Positions 19,989 through 32,343 of a stretch of 64,000 nt of DNA are shown piece after piece; positions within the stretch are counted from its first letter, which is position 1, and each line of letters begins with the position of its first letter. The notes under the pieces were generated by a model that saw nothing but the letters and a program-made list of their open reading frames with translations, did no database searches and was not told the origin of the DNA. The translations under genes were made by a program, and so were the position numbers. This stretch comes from Deltaproteobacteria bacterium (GTDB taxonomy: Bacteria > Myxococcota_A > UBA9160 > UBA4427): assembly GCA_016713665.1 (NCBI GenBank), contig JADJOR010000009.1:186001-250000 (forward strand). The letters run 5' to 3'.

Positions 19989-22900
19989 TTGAGCATCCGC
20001 GTCGCTCTCCACCACCGCACCCGCTATCGCTACGCGCGCCCGGTCCTGCTCGGCCCGCAGACGATCCGCCTGCGGCCCGCGCCGCACAATCGGACGCCCA
20101 TCCACCACTACTCCCTCGACATCCAGCCGAAGGCCCACTTCCTGAACTGGCAGCAGGATCCGCACGGGAACCATCTCGCGCGCATCGTGATCCCCGAGAA
20201 GACCGATCTCTTCGAGGTCAGCGTCGATCTCGTCGCGGACCTCGCCGCCTACAGCCCCTTCGACTACTTCCTCGAGGAGTCCGCACAGACGTTTCCGTTC
20301 GAGTACGCCGCCGACTCGGCCCGGGATCTCGAGCCCTTCCTCGTCTGCCTGCCGTCGACGAAGGCCTTCGAGGCCTTCTTCGCGAAGCTCGACCAGACGC
20401 CGCGCGACACGAACCATCTGCTCGTCGAGACCAATCGGGCCGTCAACGCCGCCGTCGAATACGTCGTGCGACTCGACCCCGGCGTCCAGACGCCGACCGA
20501 GACGCTCGATCTGGGGCGCGGCTCCTGCCGCGATTCGGCGTGGCTCCTCGTCCAGGTCCTGCGTCGCCTCGGGATCGCCGCGCGCTTCGTGTCGGGCTAC
20601 CTGATCCAGCTCATGCCGGACCAGCAGCCGCTCGAGGGCCCGCCCGGTCCGGCCAGCGACTTCACGGATCTGCACGCCTGGTGCGAGTGTTATGTGCCCG
20701 GCGCCGGCTGGATCGGGCTCGATCCGACCTCCGGCCTGCTCGCCGCGGAGGGCCACATCCCCCTCGCCGCGACGCCGAATCCGATCACCGCCGCGCCCAT
20801 CTCGGGCGCGGTCGAGAAGGTCGAATGCGAGTTCGACTTCGAGATGAGCGTTTCGCGCGTGGTCGATCGCGCGCGGGTGACGAAGCCCTACGGCGAGGCG
20901 GAGTGGTCCGCGGTGGTCGCCCTCGGCGATCGCATCGACGAGGAGCTGCGCCTCGCGGGCGTCCATCTGAGCGTCGGCGGCGAGCCGACCTTCGTCAGCG
21001 CGGACGAGCCCGACGCGCCGGAGTGGAACGTCGACGCCCTCGGCGGGCGCAAGGAGGAGATCGCCGATCGCCTGACCCGTCGTTTGATGGAGCTCTGGGC
21101 GAAGGGCGGCGTCGTGCAGCACGGTCAGGGCAAGTGGTACCCGGGCGAGCAGCTGCCGCGCTGGGCCTACGCCTGTCATGCGCGGACCGACGGTCGTCCG
21201 CTCTGGCGCGATCCGCGCTTCATCGCCGAGTCCGACCGGGACTACGGCCACGACGTCGCGGACGCGAGGCGCTTCGCGACGCGGCTCGCGGAGCTGCTCG
21301 GGCTCGAGCGCCATCGGCTGATCGATGCCTACGAAGACGCCTGGTACTACCTCTGGCGGGAGCGCAGACTGCCGTCCAACGTGGATCCCCACGACGCCCG
21401 ACTCTCGGATCCGACCGAACGGGCGCGGCTCGCGCGCATCTTCGACCAGGGGCTCGACCGGGTCGTCGGCTGGATCCTGCCCCTCGCGTTCGAGGACGGC
21501 TGGAAGACGGGCGATTGGTTCCTGCGCGCGGAGCGCTGCTACCTCCATCCTGGCGATTCGCCGATGGGCTTCCGGCTCCCGCTCGACTCGCTGCCCTGGA
21601 CCGCGGTCGGCGACCTGCCGATCGAGTTCCCGCTCGATCCGTCGGATGCGCGTGCGCCGCTCGCGGACGAGTTCGTCTTCCCGCTGCGGCGACGCGTCGA
21701 GCGCGCCGACATCCGGACCCAGCCGCGCGGCGACGCGGAACGCGGCCTCCGGGCGGCGGGCGCGCCGGGGGCTTCGGACCGCCTGCGTGCGGGGCTCGCC
21801 GCGTCGGAGGGGCCGGAGGCCGCCGCCTTCGCTCGTCCCGCGTTCCAGACCTCGGCACGCGGGCTCGTGCGGACGGCCCTCTGCGTGGAGCCGCGCGCCG
21901 GTCAGCTCAAGGTCTTCCTCCCGCCGATCACGCGGCTCGAGCCGTGGGTCGAGCTGGTCGCGGCGATCGAGCGGACGGCGGTCGAGACCGGGCTCCCGAT
22001 CCAGCTCGAGGGCTATCCGCCGCCGCGCGACCCGCGTCTGCGCGAGTTCCGGATCACGCCGGATCCCGGGGTGATCGAGGTCAACGTGCCGCCGACGACG
22101 TCCTGGCGCGAGTCGGTGCGCCAGAGCGAGGAGCTCTACGACGCGGCGCGCCGCGAGCATCTGATCGCCGAGAAGTTCGAGATCGACGGCGCCCACGTCG
22201 GCTCGGGGGGCGGCAATCACGTCGTCCTCGGCGGCCTCACGCCCGAGCAGAGCCCGTTCCTGCGCCGCCCCGATCTGCTCGGGAGCTTCCTGCGCTTCTG
22301 GCACAACCATCCGTCGCTCTCGTTCCTGTTCTCGGGGCGCTTCATCGGACCGACCTCCCAGGCGCCGCGCGTCGACGAGGCCCGCGACGACTCGGCCTAC
22401 GAGCTCGAGCTCGCCCTCGCGCAGCTCCCGCGCGCCGACGAGTCGACGCCGCCCTGGGTCGTCGATCGCATCCTGCGCAACATCCTGGTCGACATGACCG
22501 GGAACACCCATCGCTCCGAGTTCTGCATCGACAAGCTCTACTCCCCCGACGGTCCGGCTGGGCGCCTCGGCCTGCTCGAGCTGCGGGCCTTCGAGATGCC
22601 GCCCCACGAGCGGATGAGCTGTGTCCAGCAGCTGCTCGTGCGCGCGCTGCTCGCCCGCTTCTGGCGGACGCCCGACGAGCGCCGGCTGATCAAATGGCGC
22701 ACCGCCCTCCACGACCAGTTCATGCTCCCGCACTGGGTCGAGAGCGACTTCGACGAAGTCCTGCACGACCTCGGTCGCTCGGGCTACGCCTTCGATCCGC
22801 GCTGGTTCGAGCCGCATTTCGAGTTCCGCTTCCCCTACTACGGCGAGATCACCCTCGACACCATGCGCCTCGAGCTGCGCGGCGCCCTCGAGCCCTGGCA

Positions 22901-23384
22901 CGTGCTCGGCGAGGAATCGACCTCGACCGGCCAGGCCCGCTACGTCGACTCCTCGGTCGAGCGCCTCCAGGTCAAGGTCTTCGGCCTCGCGTCGGAGCGC
23001 TACAAGGTCCTCTGCAACGGCTTCGAGGTCCCGCTGCGGCCGACGGGGACCAACGGCGAGTACGTCGCCGGCATCCGCTACCGCGCCTGGCAGCCGCCGC
23101 ATTGCCTCCATCCGCGGATCCCGATCCACTCGCCGCTCCACATCGATCTCTACGACACCTGGAACGAACGGAGCCTCGCGGGCTGCACCTACCACGTCGT
23201 TCATCCGGGCGGTCGTGCCTCCGAGGTCCGCCCGATCAACGCCGCCGCGGCCGAGAGCCGCCGCTTCGCGCGCTTCGAGAATCGCGGCCATCGACAGGGG
23301 CATTTCTCGCCGATCCCGGTCGAGCCTCATCCGCATTTTCCGCATATCCTCGACCTCCGCTGGGCCGCCCCCCGCAATCCGTAG
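19989..23384 (+). CDS. Large transglutaminase-like/DUF2126 protein of the Anbu cluster
   Basis: 1,131 residues. The N-terminal third is a bacterial transglutaminase-like cysteine peptidase domain with catalytic Cys180 (GRGSCRDSA), His229 (DLHAWCECY) and Asp245 (GLDPTSG). The rest is the DUF2126 region, with YEDAWYYLWRERRLP and the FCIDKLYSP, then GLLELRAFEMPPH segments typical of these proteins. In known Anbu clusters this protein accompanies ATP-grasp and alpha-E proteins and is thought to cut or transfer a peptide-like amide bond. TTG 19989 has GAGG 7 nt upstream. The following Anbu gene starts 97 bp downstream. Confidence 0.9.
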   Translation: MSIRVALHHRTRYRYARPVLLGPQTIRLRPAPHNRTPIHHYSLDIQPKAHFLNWQQDPHGNHLARIVIPEKTDLFEVSVDLVADLAAYSPFDYFLEESAQTFPFEYAADSARDLEPFLVCLPSTKAFEAFFAKLDQTPRDTNHLLVETNRAVNAAVEYVVRLDPGVQTPTETLDLGRGSCRDSAWLLVQVLRRLGIAARFVSGYLIQLMPDQQPLEGPPGPASDFTDLHAWCECYVPGAGWIGLDPTSGLLAAEGHIPLAATPNPITAAPISGAVEKVECEFDFEMSVSRVVDRARVTKPYGEAEWSAVVALGDRIDEELRLAGVHLSVGGEPTFVSADEPDAPEWNVDALGGRKEEIADRLTRRLMELWAKGGVVQHGQGKWYPGEQLPRWAYACHARTDGRPLWRDPRFIAESDRDYGHDVADARRFATRLAELLGLERHRLIDAYEDAWYYLWRERRLPSNVDPHDARLSDPTERARLARIFDQGLDRVVGWILPLAFEDGWKTGDWFLRAERCYLHPGDSPMGFRLPLDSLPWTAVGDLPIEFPLDPSDARAPLADEFVFPLRRRVERADIRTQPRGDAERGLRAAGAPGASDRLRAGLAASEGPEAAAFARPAFQTSARGLVRTALCVEPRAGQLKVFLPPITRLEPWVELVAAIERTAVETGLPIQLEGYPPPRDPRLREFRITPDPGVIEVNVPPTTSWRESVRQSEELYDAARREHLIAEKFEIDGAHVGSGGGNHVVLGGLTPEQSPFLRRPDLLGSFLRFWHNHPSLSFLFSGRFIGPTSQAPRVDEARDDSAYELELALAQLPRADESTPPWVVDRILRNILVDMTGNTHRSEFCIDKLYSPDGPAGRLGLLELRAFEMPPHERMSCVQQLLVRALLARFWRTPDERRLIKWRTALHDQFMLPHWVESDFDEVLHDLGRSGYAFDPRWFEPHFEFRFPYYGEITLDTMRLELRGALEPWHVLGEESTSTGQARYVDSSVERLQVKVFGLASERYKVLCNGFEVPLRPTGTNGEYVAGIRYRAWQPPHCLHPRIPIHSPLHIDLYDTWNERSLAGCTYHVVHPGGRASEVRPINAAAAESRRFARFENRGHRQGHFSPIPVEPHPHFPHILDLRWAAPRNP

Positions 23385-23480
23385 GGACGGAGCGAAGGCG
23401 TCTGGCGGCCTGGCCGTGGCCCCGACCGCGCCCCGCGTCAGGCTCCCGCTCGCATCGGCGCGGTTCGAGGAGATCTCGGA

Positions 23481-24275
23481 ATGACCTATTGCCTGGCGAT
23501 CCGCGTCGACCAGGGCGTCGTCTTCGCCGCCGACACGCGAACGAATGCGGGCGTCGACTACGTGACGAGCTACCGCAAGCTCCATGTCTTCCGCCCCGCG
23601 CCGGATCGCGTGTTCGTGCTGCTCGGCGCCGGCAACCTCGCGACGACCCGCGAGCTGATCGACGAGATCGGCCGCGACCTCGACCGCGCCCCGGCCGGCG
23701 AGTCGCTGCTCTCCGTCGGCTACCTGTTCGAGGCGGCCCAATACGTCGGTCGCCTGAGCCGCCAGATCCAGGAGCGCCACGGCCCCGCCTTCGCCCGCAG
23801 CAACGTGATGGGCGAGGTGACCCTCATCCTCGGCGGGCAGATCCGCGGCCGCGCCCCCGACATCTTCCTCATCTATCCGCAGGGCAATTACATCGGCGCC
23901 TCCGACGAGACGCCCTATCTCCAGATCGGCGAGACCAAGTACGGCAAGCCGATCCTCGATCGGCTGGTCCACCACTCCCTCTCCCTCGGCGACGCCGCCA
24001 AGCTCGCCCTCGTCTCGCTGGACGCGACGATCCGCTCGAACATCACGGTCGGGCTGCCCTTCGACTTCGCGACCTACGCGACCGACACCTTCGAGCTCGC
24101 CTCCCAGGTCCGCATCGGCGCGGAGACGCGCTACTACCAGGATCTGCGCGAGAGCTGGCAGAAGAGCTTCATCGACATCTTCGGCCGCCTCGCGCCCTTT
24201 CCGCGCACGAGCGCAGACGCGACCGGCCCCGCGGCCGACGCCGTCGCCGCCGATCCGTCGGCGAACTTCGCCTAG
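23481..24275 (+). CDS. Anbu, bacterial proteasome-type Ntn-hydrolase
   Basis: 264 residues. The N-terminus MTYCLAIR leaves Thr as the first residue after Met removal. With Asp18 (AADTRTN) and Lys33 (SYRKLHVF) this is the Thr1/Asp17/Lys33 set of proteasome-fold peptidases. Anbu forms open ring-like or helical multimers; its natural substrate is unknown. The C-terminus is a short Ala/Asp-rich extension. It lies 97 bp after the transglutaminase/DUF2126 gene on the same strand and converges on the GATase/transglutaminase gene across a large palindrome. Confidence 0.92.
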   Translation: MTYCLAIRVDQGVVFAADTRTNAGVDYVTSYRKLHVFRPAPDRVFVLLGAGNLATTRELIDEIGRDLDRAPAGESLLSVGYLFEAAQYVGRLSRQIQERHGPAFARSNVMGEVTLILGGQIRGRAPDIFLIYPQGNYIGASDETPYLQIGETKYGKPILDRLVHHSLSLGDAAKLALVSLDATIRSNITVGLPFDFATYATDTFELASQVRIGAETRYYQDLRESWQKSFIDIFGRLAPFPRTSADATGPAADAVAADPSANFA

Positions 24276-24283
24276 TCCGGCAT

Positions 24284-24755
24284 CTCACAAGGCGCGACCG
24301 ACGCGGCGCTCGGGGCGCGAATGGCTCGCCCTTGGCACGGGGGGCGGCGCTTCTCGGCATCTGGCGAGACTGCGGCCGACTGGATGGAGCGACCTTCGGG
24401 CTGCGCTTTACTTCGCGCCCCGAGCACCGCGCCGGTCGCTCGCTGCGAGATAGGGCGGGTGCTGGATAGGTAGCAACGGATCGAGTACGGACGGTCGCCC
24501 TCGAGCAAGCACCCCATTCAATCCGAAAAAAGGCGCGACGCCTGTGACCCGGCTGCGCGGTCTCGATCTGCCCCGATTCCGTCGTCGCAGCACACTGCGA
24601 GCGACCGGCGCGGTGCTCGGGGCGCGAAGTAAAGCGCAGACGAAGGCCGCCCCACCGAGTCGGTCGCAACACCAGATCATGTCGAGAAGCGACCAGGGCC
24701 GTGCCAAGGTCGAGCCATTCGCGCCCCGAGTGCCGCGCCGGTCGCGCCTTGTGAG
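24284..24755. repeat. Large imperfect inverted repeat (two ~165-bp arms)
   Basis: The left arm (24284-24447) and the reverse complement of the right arm (24595-24755) align along their whole length, with only short indels and scattered mismatches. Matching blocks include CTCACAAGGCGCGACCG at the outer ends and GCGCTTTACTTCGCGCCCCG in the inner part, followed by GAGCACCGCGCCGGTCGCTC. A spacer of about 147 bp separates the arms. The structure fills most of the gap between the convergent Anbu and GATase/transglutaminase genes. It carries no transposase and no gene I can support. It may be two head-to-head copies of an interspersed element, or a bidirectional terminator-like structure. Confidence 0.85.
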
Positions 24756-24782
24756 CATGAGGCCCCCGAATGAGCGAGAACC

Positions 24783-26630
<1,848 letters not shown>

Positions 26631-26794
26631 TGACGGGGAGGATCCATTCACGGTCTTCGGAGCGTACCCAATCCCACGAATTCCGGGACAAAGCCGGCTC
26701 GGCCCGGCCCAGGCGTGCCGAATCCGGCCCGCGGGCCATGCCACGAAGGGCTGCTCTCCGAGGCAAAGTCGGGCAGTCCCGTTAATCTCATGAA

Positions 26795-28269
<1,475 letters not shown>

Positions 28270-28273
<4 letters not shown>

Positions 28274-29319
28274 TCTCACGCGTGGCGGATTCCTGCTTCT
28301 GGCTGACGCGCTACCTCGAGCGCGTCGATACCTGGTCGCGCCTGCTCGACGTGACCGCGAGCTTCAGCCTCGACGTCGGTCCCGACGATTCGGGGCGCTG
28401 GCGGCCGCTCGTGATCGTGGTCGGGCAGGAGCAGGACTTCCTCGAGCGCATCGGCGCTGCGGGCATGGAGGACGGAGAGATCGTCCAGCACTACCTGGTG
28501 TGGGACGAGCGGCATCCGTCGTCGCTCTTCAGCTCGGTGCGGGCGGTCCGGGAAAATGCCCGCACGATCCGCGAGGCGATGAGCGTCGAGATGTGGGAAG
28601 CGGTCAACCAGTCCTGGCTCTGGCTGACGAGTCGCGCCGCGAAGCGGCTCTTCGATCGCGAGCGGGGGGCCTTCTACGAGCGCTTGAGCTCCGACTGCAT
28701 GATGTTCCACGGCATCTGCTACAGCACGATGCTCCACGAGGATCCCTTCACGTTCATGAAGCTCGGCCGCGCGGTCGAGCGGATCAGCCAGACGGCGCGC
28801 ATCCTCGACGTGCGCCACCACGCGCTCGACGAGTCCTCGCTGGTCGAGGACGAGACGGCGGCGATGGCGGCGCGCTGGCTCGCGATCCTGCGCTCCTGCT
28901 CGGCCTACGAGCCCTTCTTCAAGCGCGCGGAGAACGTGCTCTCGGGCTCCGCCGTCGCGGAGTTCCTGCTCTTCGAGCGGACCTTCCCGCGCTCGGTGCT
29001 CCACAACCTCGACCGGGTCCGCGGCCTGCTCGAGCGGCTCCGCCGGACCGACGAGATGCCGCGCAAGAGCCCGTCCTGGGAGCGGCTCGAGCGGTTCCGG
29101 GGGTCGGTGCTCCAGCTCGACATGGACGAGGTCCATCGCCAGGGGATCCACCGGGTGGCGACCTGGCTCGTCGACGAGACGGCCATTCTCTGCGACGCGA
29201 TCCACGACGAGTTCCTCGCGCCGTCGGTCGAGTCCCTGCGCGCGCGGGTCCACCGCAACGACCGGGTCCAGGCCCGGCGCCAGCTGCGCGTGCAGAGTCA
29301 GTTCCAGGCCCAGGGCTGA
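28270..29319 (+). CDS. Alpha-E domain protein (DUF403) of the Anbu cluster
   Basis: 349 residues, almost all helix. The opening ISRVADSCFWLTRYLERVDTW is the alpha-E family signature, and CYSTMLHEDPFTFMKLGRAVER is a second conserved block. The family is found only next to ATP-grasp, transglutaminase and Anbu genes and is thought to act with the ATP-grasp enzyme. GTG 28270 overlaps the stop of the ATP-grasp gene by 4 nt. Its function has not been shown. Confidence 0.9.
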
Positions 29320-29391
29320 GAGGCTGCGAAGAGCTCGTCCCGGTCGCGGCACATTCGTTAGGATGGCCTCCTCGAACGGGAGGCATGCGGC

Positions 29392-30099
29392 ATGGGGCAT
29401 CGCGACGAACGCGGCTCGGGACTTCGAAGCGGCGAGACGGTGCGGCGGTCTCGCGCTCGCCTGAAGATCGATCGGGCAGGCTTCCGGCTCGGTGCGATTG
29501 CCATTCTGCTCGTGCTGGCGCTCGGCTGCGCTCATCACGGCCACGGCCACGGGGCCCATCACGGTCATGCTGCGGAAGATGGCGATCCCTCCGCCCGCGC
29601 CGCCCGCCGCGCCGAGCACGCGGCGCGCCACGCCGCCCTCGACCGCCTCGTCGCCATCGAGGACATCCGGCAATTGAAGGCGCGCTTCATGCGCTGCGTC
29701 GACACGAAGGACCTCGTCTGCCTGCGCGACGAGGTCTTCGCCCCGGGCGGGGAGGTCTACTTCAAGGGCGGCGACTACGAGATCCGCGCCGTCGGCTGGA
29801 CCGCGATCGAGAAGTTCTACCAGGACGCCTTCTCGACGAAGAAATTCGGCATGCACACCGCCCACACCCCCGAGATCACCGTCGAAGGCGAGACCGCCCG
29901 CGGCATCTGGTACCTCCACGACGTCTTCGTAAACCTCGAGGAGGGCTGGACGCTCCAGGGCAGCGCCCTCTACCACGACGACTACGCGAAGCTCGACGGA
30001 CAGTGGCGGATCGTGTTCACGACCTACGAGCGGCTCTTCGAGGAGACGACGCCGCGGGATCCGCGGACGAAGCTCGGGTCGAAGTCGGTCAAGGAGTAG
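29392..30099 (+). CDS. His-rich NTF2-like (SnoaL) lipoprotein
   Basis: 235 residues. A signal peptide ends in the lipobox LALGC; the mature N-terminus is His-rich (HHGHGHGAHHGH), which may bind metal. An NTF2-like domain follows, from about residue 83: RLVAIEDIRQLKARFMRCVDTKD, DEVFAPGGEVYF, HTAHTPEITVEGETARGIWYL and DDYAKLDGQWRI. So this is an exported NTF2-like protein, unlike the cytoplasmic members elsewhere in the window. GGGAGG precedes ATG 29392. It is followed 5 bp later by a hydrolase gene. Confidence 0.83.
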   Translation: MGHRDERGSGLRSGETVRRSRARLKIDRAGFRLGAIAILLVLALGCAHHGHGHGAHHGHAAEDGDPSARAARRAEHAARHAALDRLVAIEDIRQLKARFMRCVDTKDLVCLRDEVFAPGGEVYFKGGDYEIRAVGWTAIEKFYQDAFSTKKFGMHTAHTPEITVEGETARGIWYLHDVFVNLEEGWTLQGSALYHDDYAKLDGQWRIVFTTYERLFEETTPRDPRTKLGSKSVKE

Positions 30100-30104
30100 C
30101 GAGC

Positions 30105-30821
30105 ATGGCGGCCGAAGCATTCGTCCTCGTCCACGGCGGGTTCCACGACAGTCGCTGCTGGGAGCGCTTGATCCCGTTGCTCTCGAGACCCGCGCTCGCG
30201 GTCGATCTGCCGGGGCGCGGCACGAAGCCCGCGAAGCTGGCCGACGTGACGCTGGAGTCCTGCGTCCGGTCGGTCGTCGCCGACATCGAGAAGGCGGGGC
30301 TCTCGAAGGTCGTGCTCGTCGGACATTCGATGGGCGGCGGGACGGTGCCGGTCGTCGCGTCGCGCGTTCCGGAGCGGATCGCGCATCTCGTCTTCCTCTC
30401 CACGCTGATCGCGCCGGAGGGCGGGTCGCTCGTCGACGGCTTCGTGCCCGAGACGCGGGAGGCGGCGATCCGCCGGCTCGGCACGGGAGAGAACGTCGAG
30501 CTCGAGCTCTCCGAGGCGCATCATCGGGAGCTCCTCTGCAACGACATGAGCGAAGCCGACGTCGCATGGTGTCTCGAGCGGGTGGGGCCCGACTCGCGCC
30601 GACTCTTCACCGATCGCGCGTCGCGCGCAGGGCTGCCCGACTCGCTGCCCCGGACCTACATCCGGTTGCGGCGCGATCGCTCCGTCTCGTGGGAGCAGCA
30701 GGCCCACGCGATCTCGCTCATGCCGGGGCTCGCGATCCGCGAGATCGATGCGCCGCACCAGGCGATGGTGACGCATCCGCGCGAGGTCGCGGCGATCCTG
30801 AACGAGCTCGCGGGCGCCTGA
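30105..30821 (+). CDS. Alpha/beta hydrolase
   Basis: 238 residues. HGGFHDSRCWERL in the first strand-helix, the nucleophile elbow GHSMGGG, and a C-terminal His (DAPHQAMVTHPREV) give a Ser-Asp-His type active site. The wording matches small hydrolases of the hydroxynitrile lyase/methylesterase group. It begins 5 bp after the lipoprotein gene, so the two are probably one operon with the SDR gene 30 bp further on. Confidence 0.86.
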   Translation: MAAEAFVLVHGGFHDSRCWERLIPLLSRPALAVDLPGRGTKPAKLADVTLESCVRSVVADIEKAGLSKVVLVGHSMGGGTVPVVASRVPERIAHLVFLSTLIAPEGGSLVDGFVPETREAAIRRLGTGENVELELSEAHHRELLCNDMSEADVAWCLERVGPDSRRLFTDRASRAGLPDSLPRTYIRLRRDRSVSWEQQAHAISLMPGLAIREIDAPHQAMVTHPREVAAILNELAGA

Positions 30822-30851
30822 GCTGATGGGCCGGGGCCGGGAGCACAGCCG

Positions 30852-31637
30852 ATGAGCCGAGGTCTCTCAGGCAGGGTCGCGATCGTCTCCGGCGTCGGTC
30901 CGGGGCTCGGGATCGAGCTCGTGCGCGGGCTCGCGCGCGAAGGCGCGCGGCTCGTCCTCTGCGACGTCGATGCCAACAACCTGGAGGCGGCAGGCCGCGA
31001 AGCGGCGCAGCTCGGCGCGGCCCACGTCGAAGGCCTCGTCGACATCCGCGACGGCGCGCGCTGCGAGGCGCTCGTCGCGAACGCGCTCGCGGCCTTCGGG
31101 CGGATCGACGTCCTCGTCAATGACGCCTTCCTCGCCGAGGCGCCCGCGACCTTCGAGGACGCGAGCCTGGGCGACTGGCAGGCCGTCGCCGACGTCAATC
31201 TCTGGGGCACGCTGCGCATGATCAAGGCGGCGCTCCCGGCCCTGAAGCGAGCCGGCGACGCCTGCATCGTCAACGTCAACACCCACGGCGTCGAGCGCCT
31301 CGATCGCGAGTTCGGGGGCTACACCGCCTCGAAGGCGGCGCTCGCCCACCTGACGCGCCATCTCGCGCGGGAATTCGGTCCGTTCGGGATTCGCGTGAAT
31401 GGCGTCCATCCGGGGCCGATGGACGGCGAGCCGCGGCGCCGCCATCTCGCCACGATCGCCGCCGAGCTAGGGACGAGCTTCGAGGTCCTCGACGCCGAGG
31501 CGCGCGGCCGGACGTCGCTCGGCTTCCTCGCGACGCCGGCCGACGTCGCGGACGCCGTGCTCTTTCTCGCGTCCCCCGCCGCGCGGGCCATCACGGGCCA
31601 GGCGCTCTACGTCGACGGCGGCGAGTGGTTCCACTGA
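30852..31637 (+). CDS. Short-chain dehydrogenase/reductase
   Basis: 261 residues of the classical SDR fold. The nucleotide site is SGVGPGLG in place of TGxxxGxG, followed by CDVDAN, which suggests preference for NAD(H). The active site YTASK is present, and the usual catalytic Ser position is near NVNTHGVER, where Thr or a shifted residue may serve. The C-terminus LYVDGGEWF is typical of the family. Likely oxidises or reduces an alcohol in the same pathway as the neighbouring hydrolase and Rieske oxygenase. Confidence 0.86.
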   Translation: MSRGLSGRVAIVSGVGPGLGIELVRGLAREGARLVLCDVDANNLEAAGREAAQLGAAHVEGLVDIRDGARCEALVANALAAFGRIDVLVNDAFLAEAPATFEDASLGDWQAVADVNLWGTLRMIKAALPALKRAGDACIVNVNTHGVERLDREFGGYTASKAALAHLTRHLAREFGPFGIRVNGVHPGPMDGEPRRRHLATIAAELGTSFEVLDAEARGRTSLGFLATPADVADAVLFLASPAARAITGQALYVDGGEWFH

Positions 31638-31671
31638 GCCCGGACGCGGTGCGCGCCGACTGTCCGGGCCG

Positions 31672-31713
31672 GGCCGGGCGCGGAAGCTCGACCTGCCCGC
31701 GTCGCGCCCGGCC
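31672..31713. terminator. Possible bidirectional terminator hairpin
   Basis: A perfect 11-bp inverted repeat, GGCCGGGCGCG at 31672-31682 and CGCGCCCGGCC at 31703-31713, with a 20-nt loop. It lies between the convergent SDR and NTF2-like genes, where a shared terminator is expected. There is no T-run on either side, so it may work with Rho or only slow the polymerase. Confidence 0.5.
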
Positions 31714-31719
31714 GGGGCC

Positions 31720-32343
31720 TCAGCGCCCGGCCGCCTTCCACGCCTGCTGCCAGCCCGAGAAGATGTTCATGAACGCCGGCGCGCAGTAGAGATCCTCTTC
31801 GTAGGCGAAGAGCCCGTTGCCGCCGTAGACGTTGATCGTCACGCAGGGGAAGTGGTGCTCGTAGAGCGAGAGCGCCTTCGGGTTGCGCCAGTCGTCGTAG
31901 GGCTCGGCGCTGCCGTCCGGATTCGGCCAGCGATTCCAGTTGTAGTTGATGACGAGATCGCCCTGGATCACGAGGAAGCCCGGCACGAAGCGCATCTCCG
32001 GCATCGTCTTCATCAGCGGCACCATCCACTTGCGGACCTCCTCGCGACCGCGGAAGACGCCATAGGCGTGGTCCACGTAGAGGACGTCTTCGGTGAAGAT
32101 GTCGGTCCAGAGATCCCAGTCGTTGATGTTGGCGCGGCGCACGTACTCGTGGCACGCGGCCTCGACCTCGGCCCGCGGATGCGCCGTCGACTGCGACGCC
32201 TTCGAAAAGCGATCCCAGCCGCGCGCCGCAGCGAGCGCCCCCTCCTTGCCGCGCAGGCCCGCGTCCTCCCGGGCCAGCGCGTCGGCGCTCAGCGCCTTGG
32301 CCTGGGCACCGCCCGTCGGATCGCTCTTCGTCTGGCTGCTCAT
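31720..32343 (-). CDS. NTF2-like protein translated with the Rieske oxygenase
   Basis: 207 residues. An N-terminal tail of about 50 residues precedes an NTF2-like domain: VEAACHEYVRRANINDWDLW, DIFTEDVLYVDHAYGVFRG, REEVRKWM, then Trp/Tyr-rich strands. ATG 32343 overlaps the Rieske gene's stop by 4 nt (ATGA), so the products are made together. Beta subunits of ring-hydroxylating dioxygenases share this fold and a similar size, so it may be a small subunit or partner of the oxygenase. That is inference, because KshA-type oxygenases normally lack one. Confidence 0.82.
   Translation of the reverse strand: MSSQTKSDPTGGAQAKALSADALAREDAGLRGKEGALAAARGWDRFSKASQSTAHPRAEVEAACHEYVRRANINDWDLWTDIFTEDVLYVDHAYGVFRGREEVRKWMVPLMKTMPEMRFVPGFLVIQGDLVINYNWNRWPNPDGSAEPYDDWRNPKALSLYEHHFPCVTINVYGGNGLFAYEEDLYCAPAFMNIFSGWQQAWKAAGR

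Noticed and set aside
19782..23975. Very long antisense reading frame (about 1,400 codons) over the transglutaminase and Anbu genes
   Set aside because: The plus-strand genes match known families with catalytic residues. The antisense frame gives a protein rich in Arg, Ala, Asp and Val with no domain, which is expected on the opposite strand of GC-rich genes.
24320..24350. Sigma-54 promoter (TGGCAC in the palindrome arms)
   Set aside because: The TGGCACG element is present in both arms, but the -12 GC element at the right spacing is missing.
24284..24755. Insertion sequence or small gene inside the palindrome
   Set aside because: No transposase-like peptide, no target duplication that I can see, and the short frames present are shared between the two arms only because the arms are repeats.
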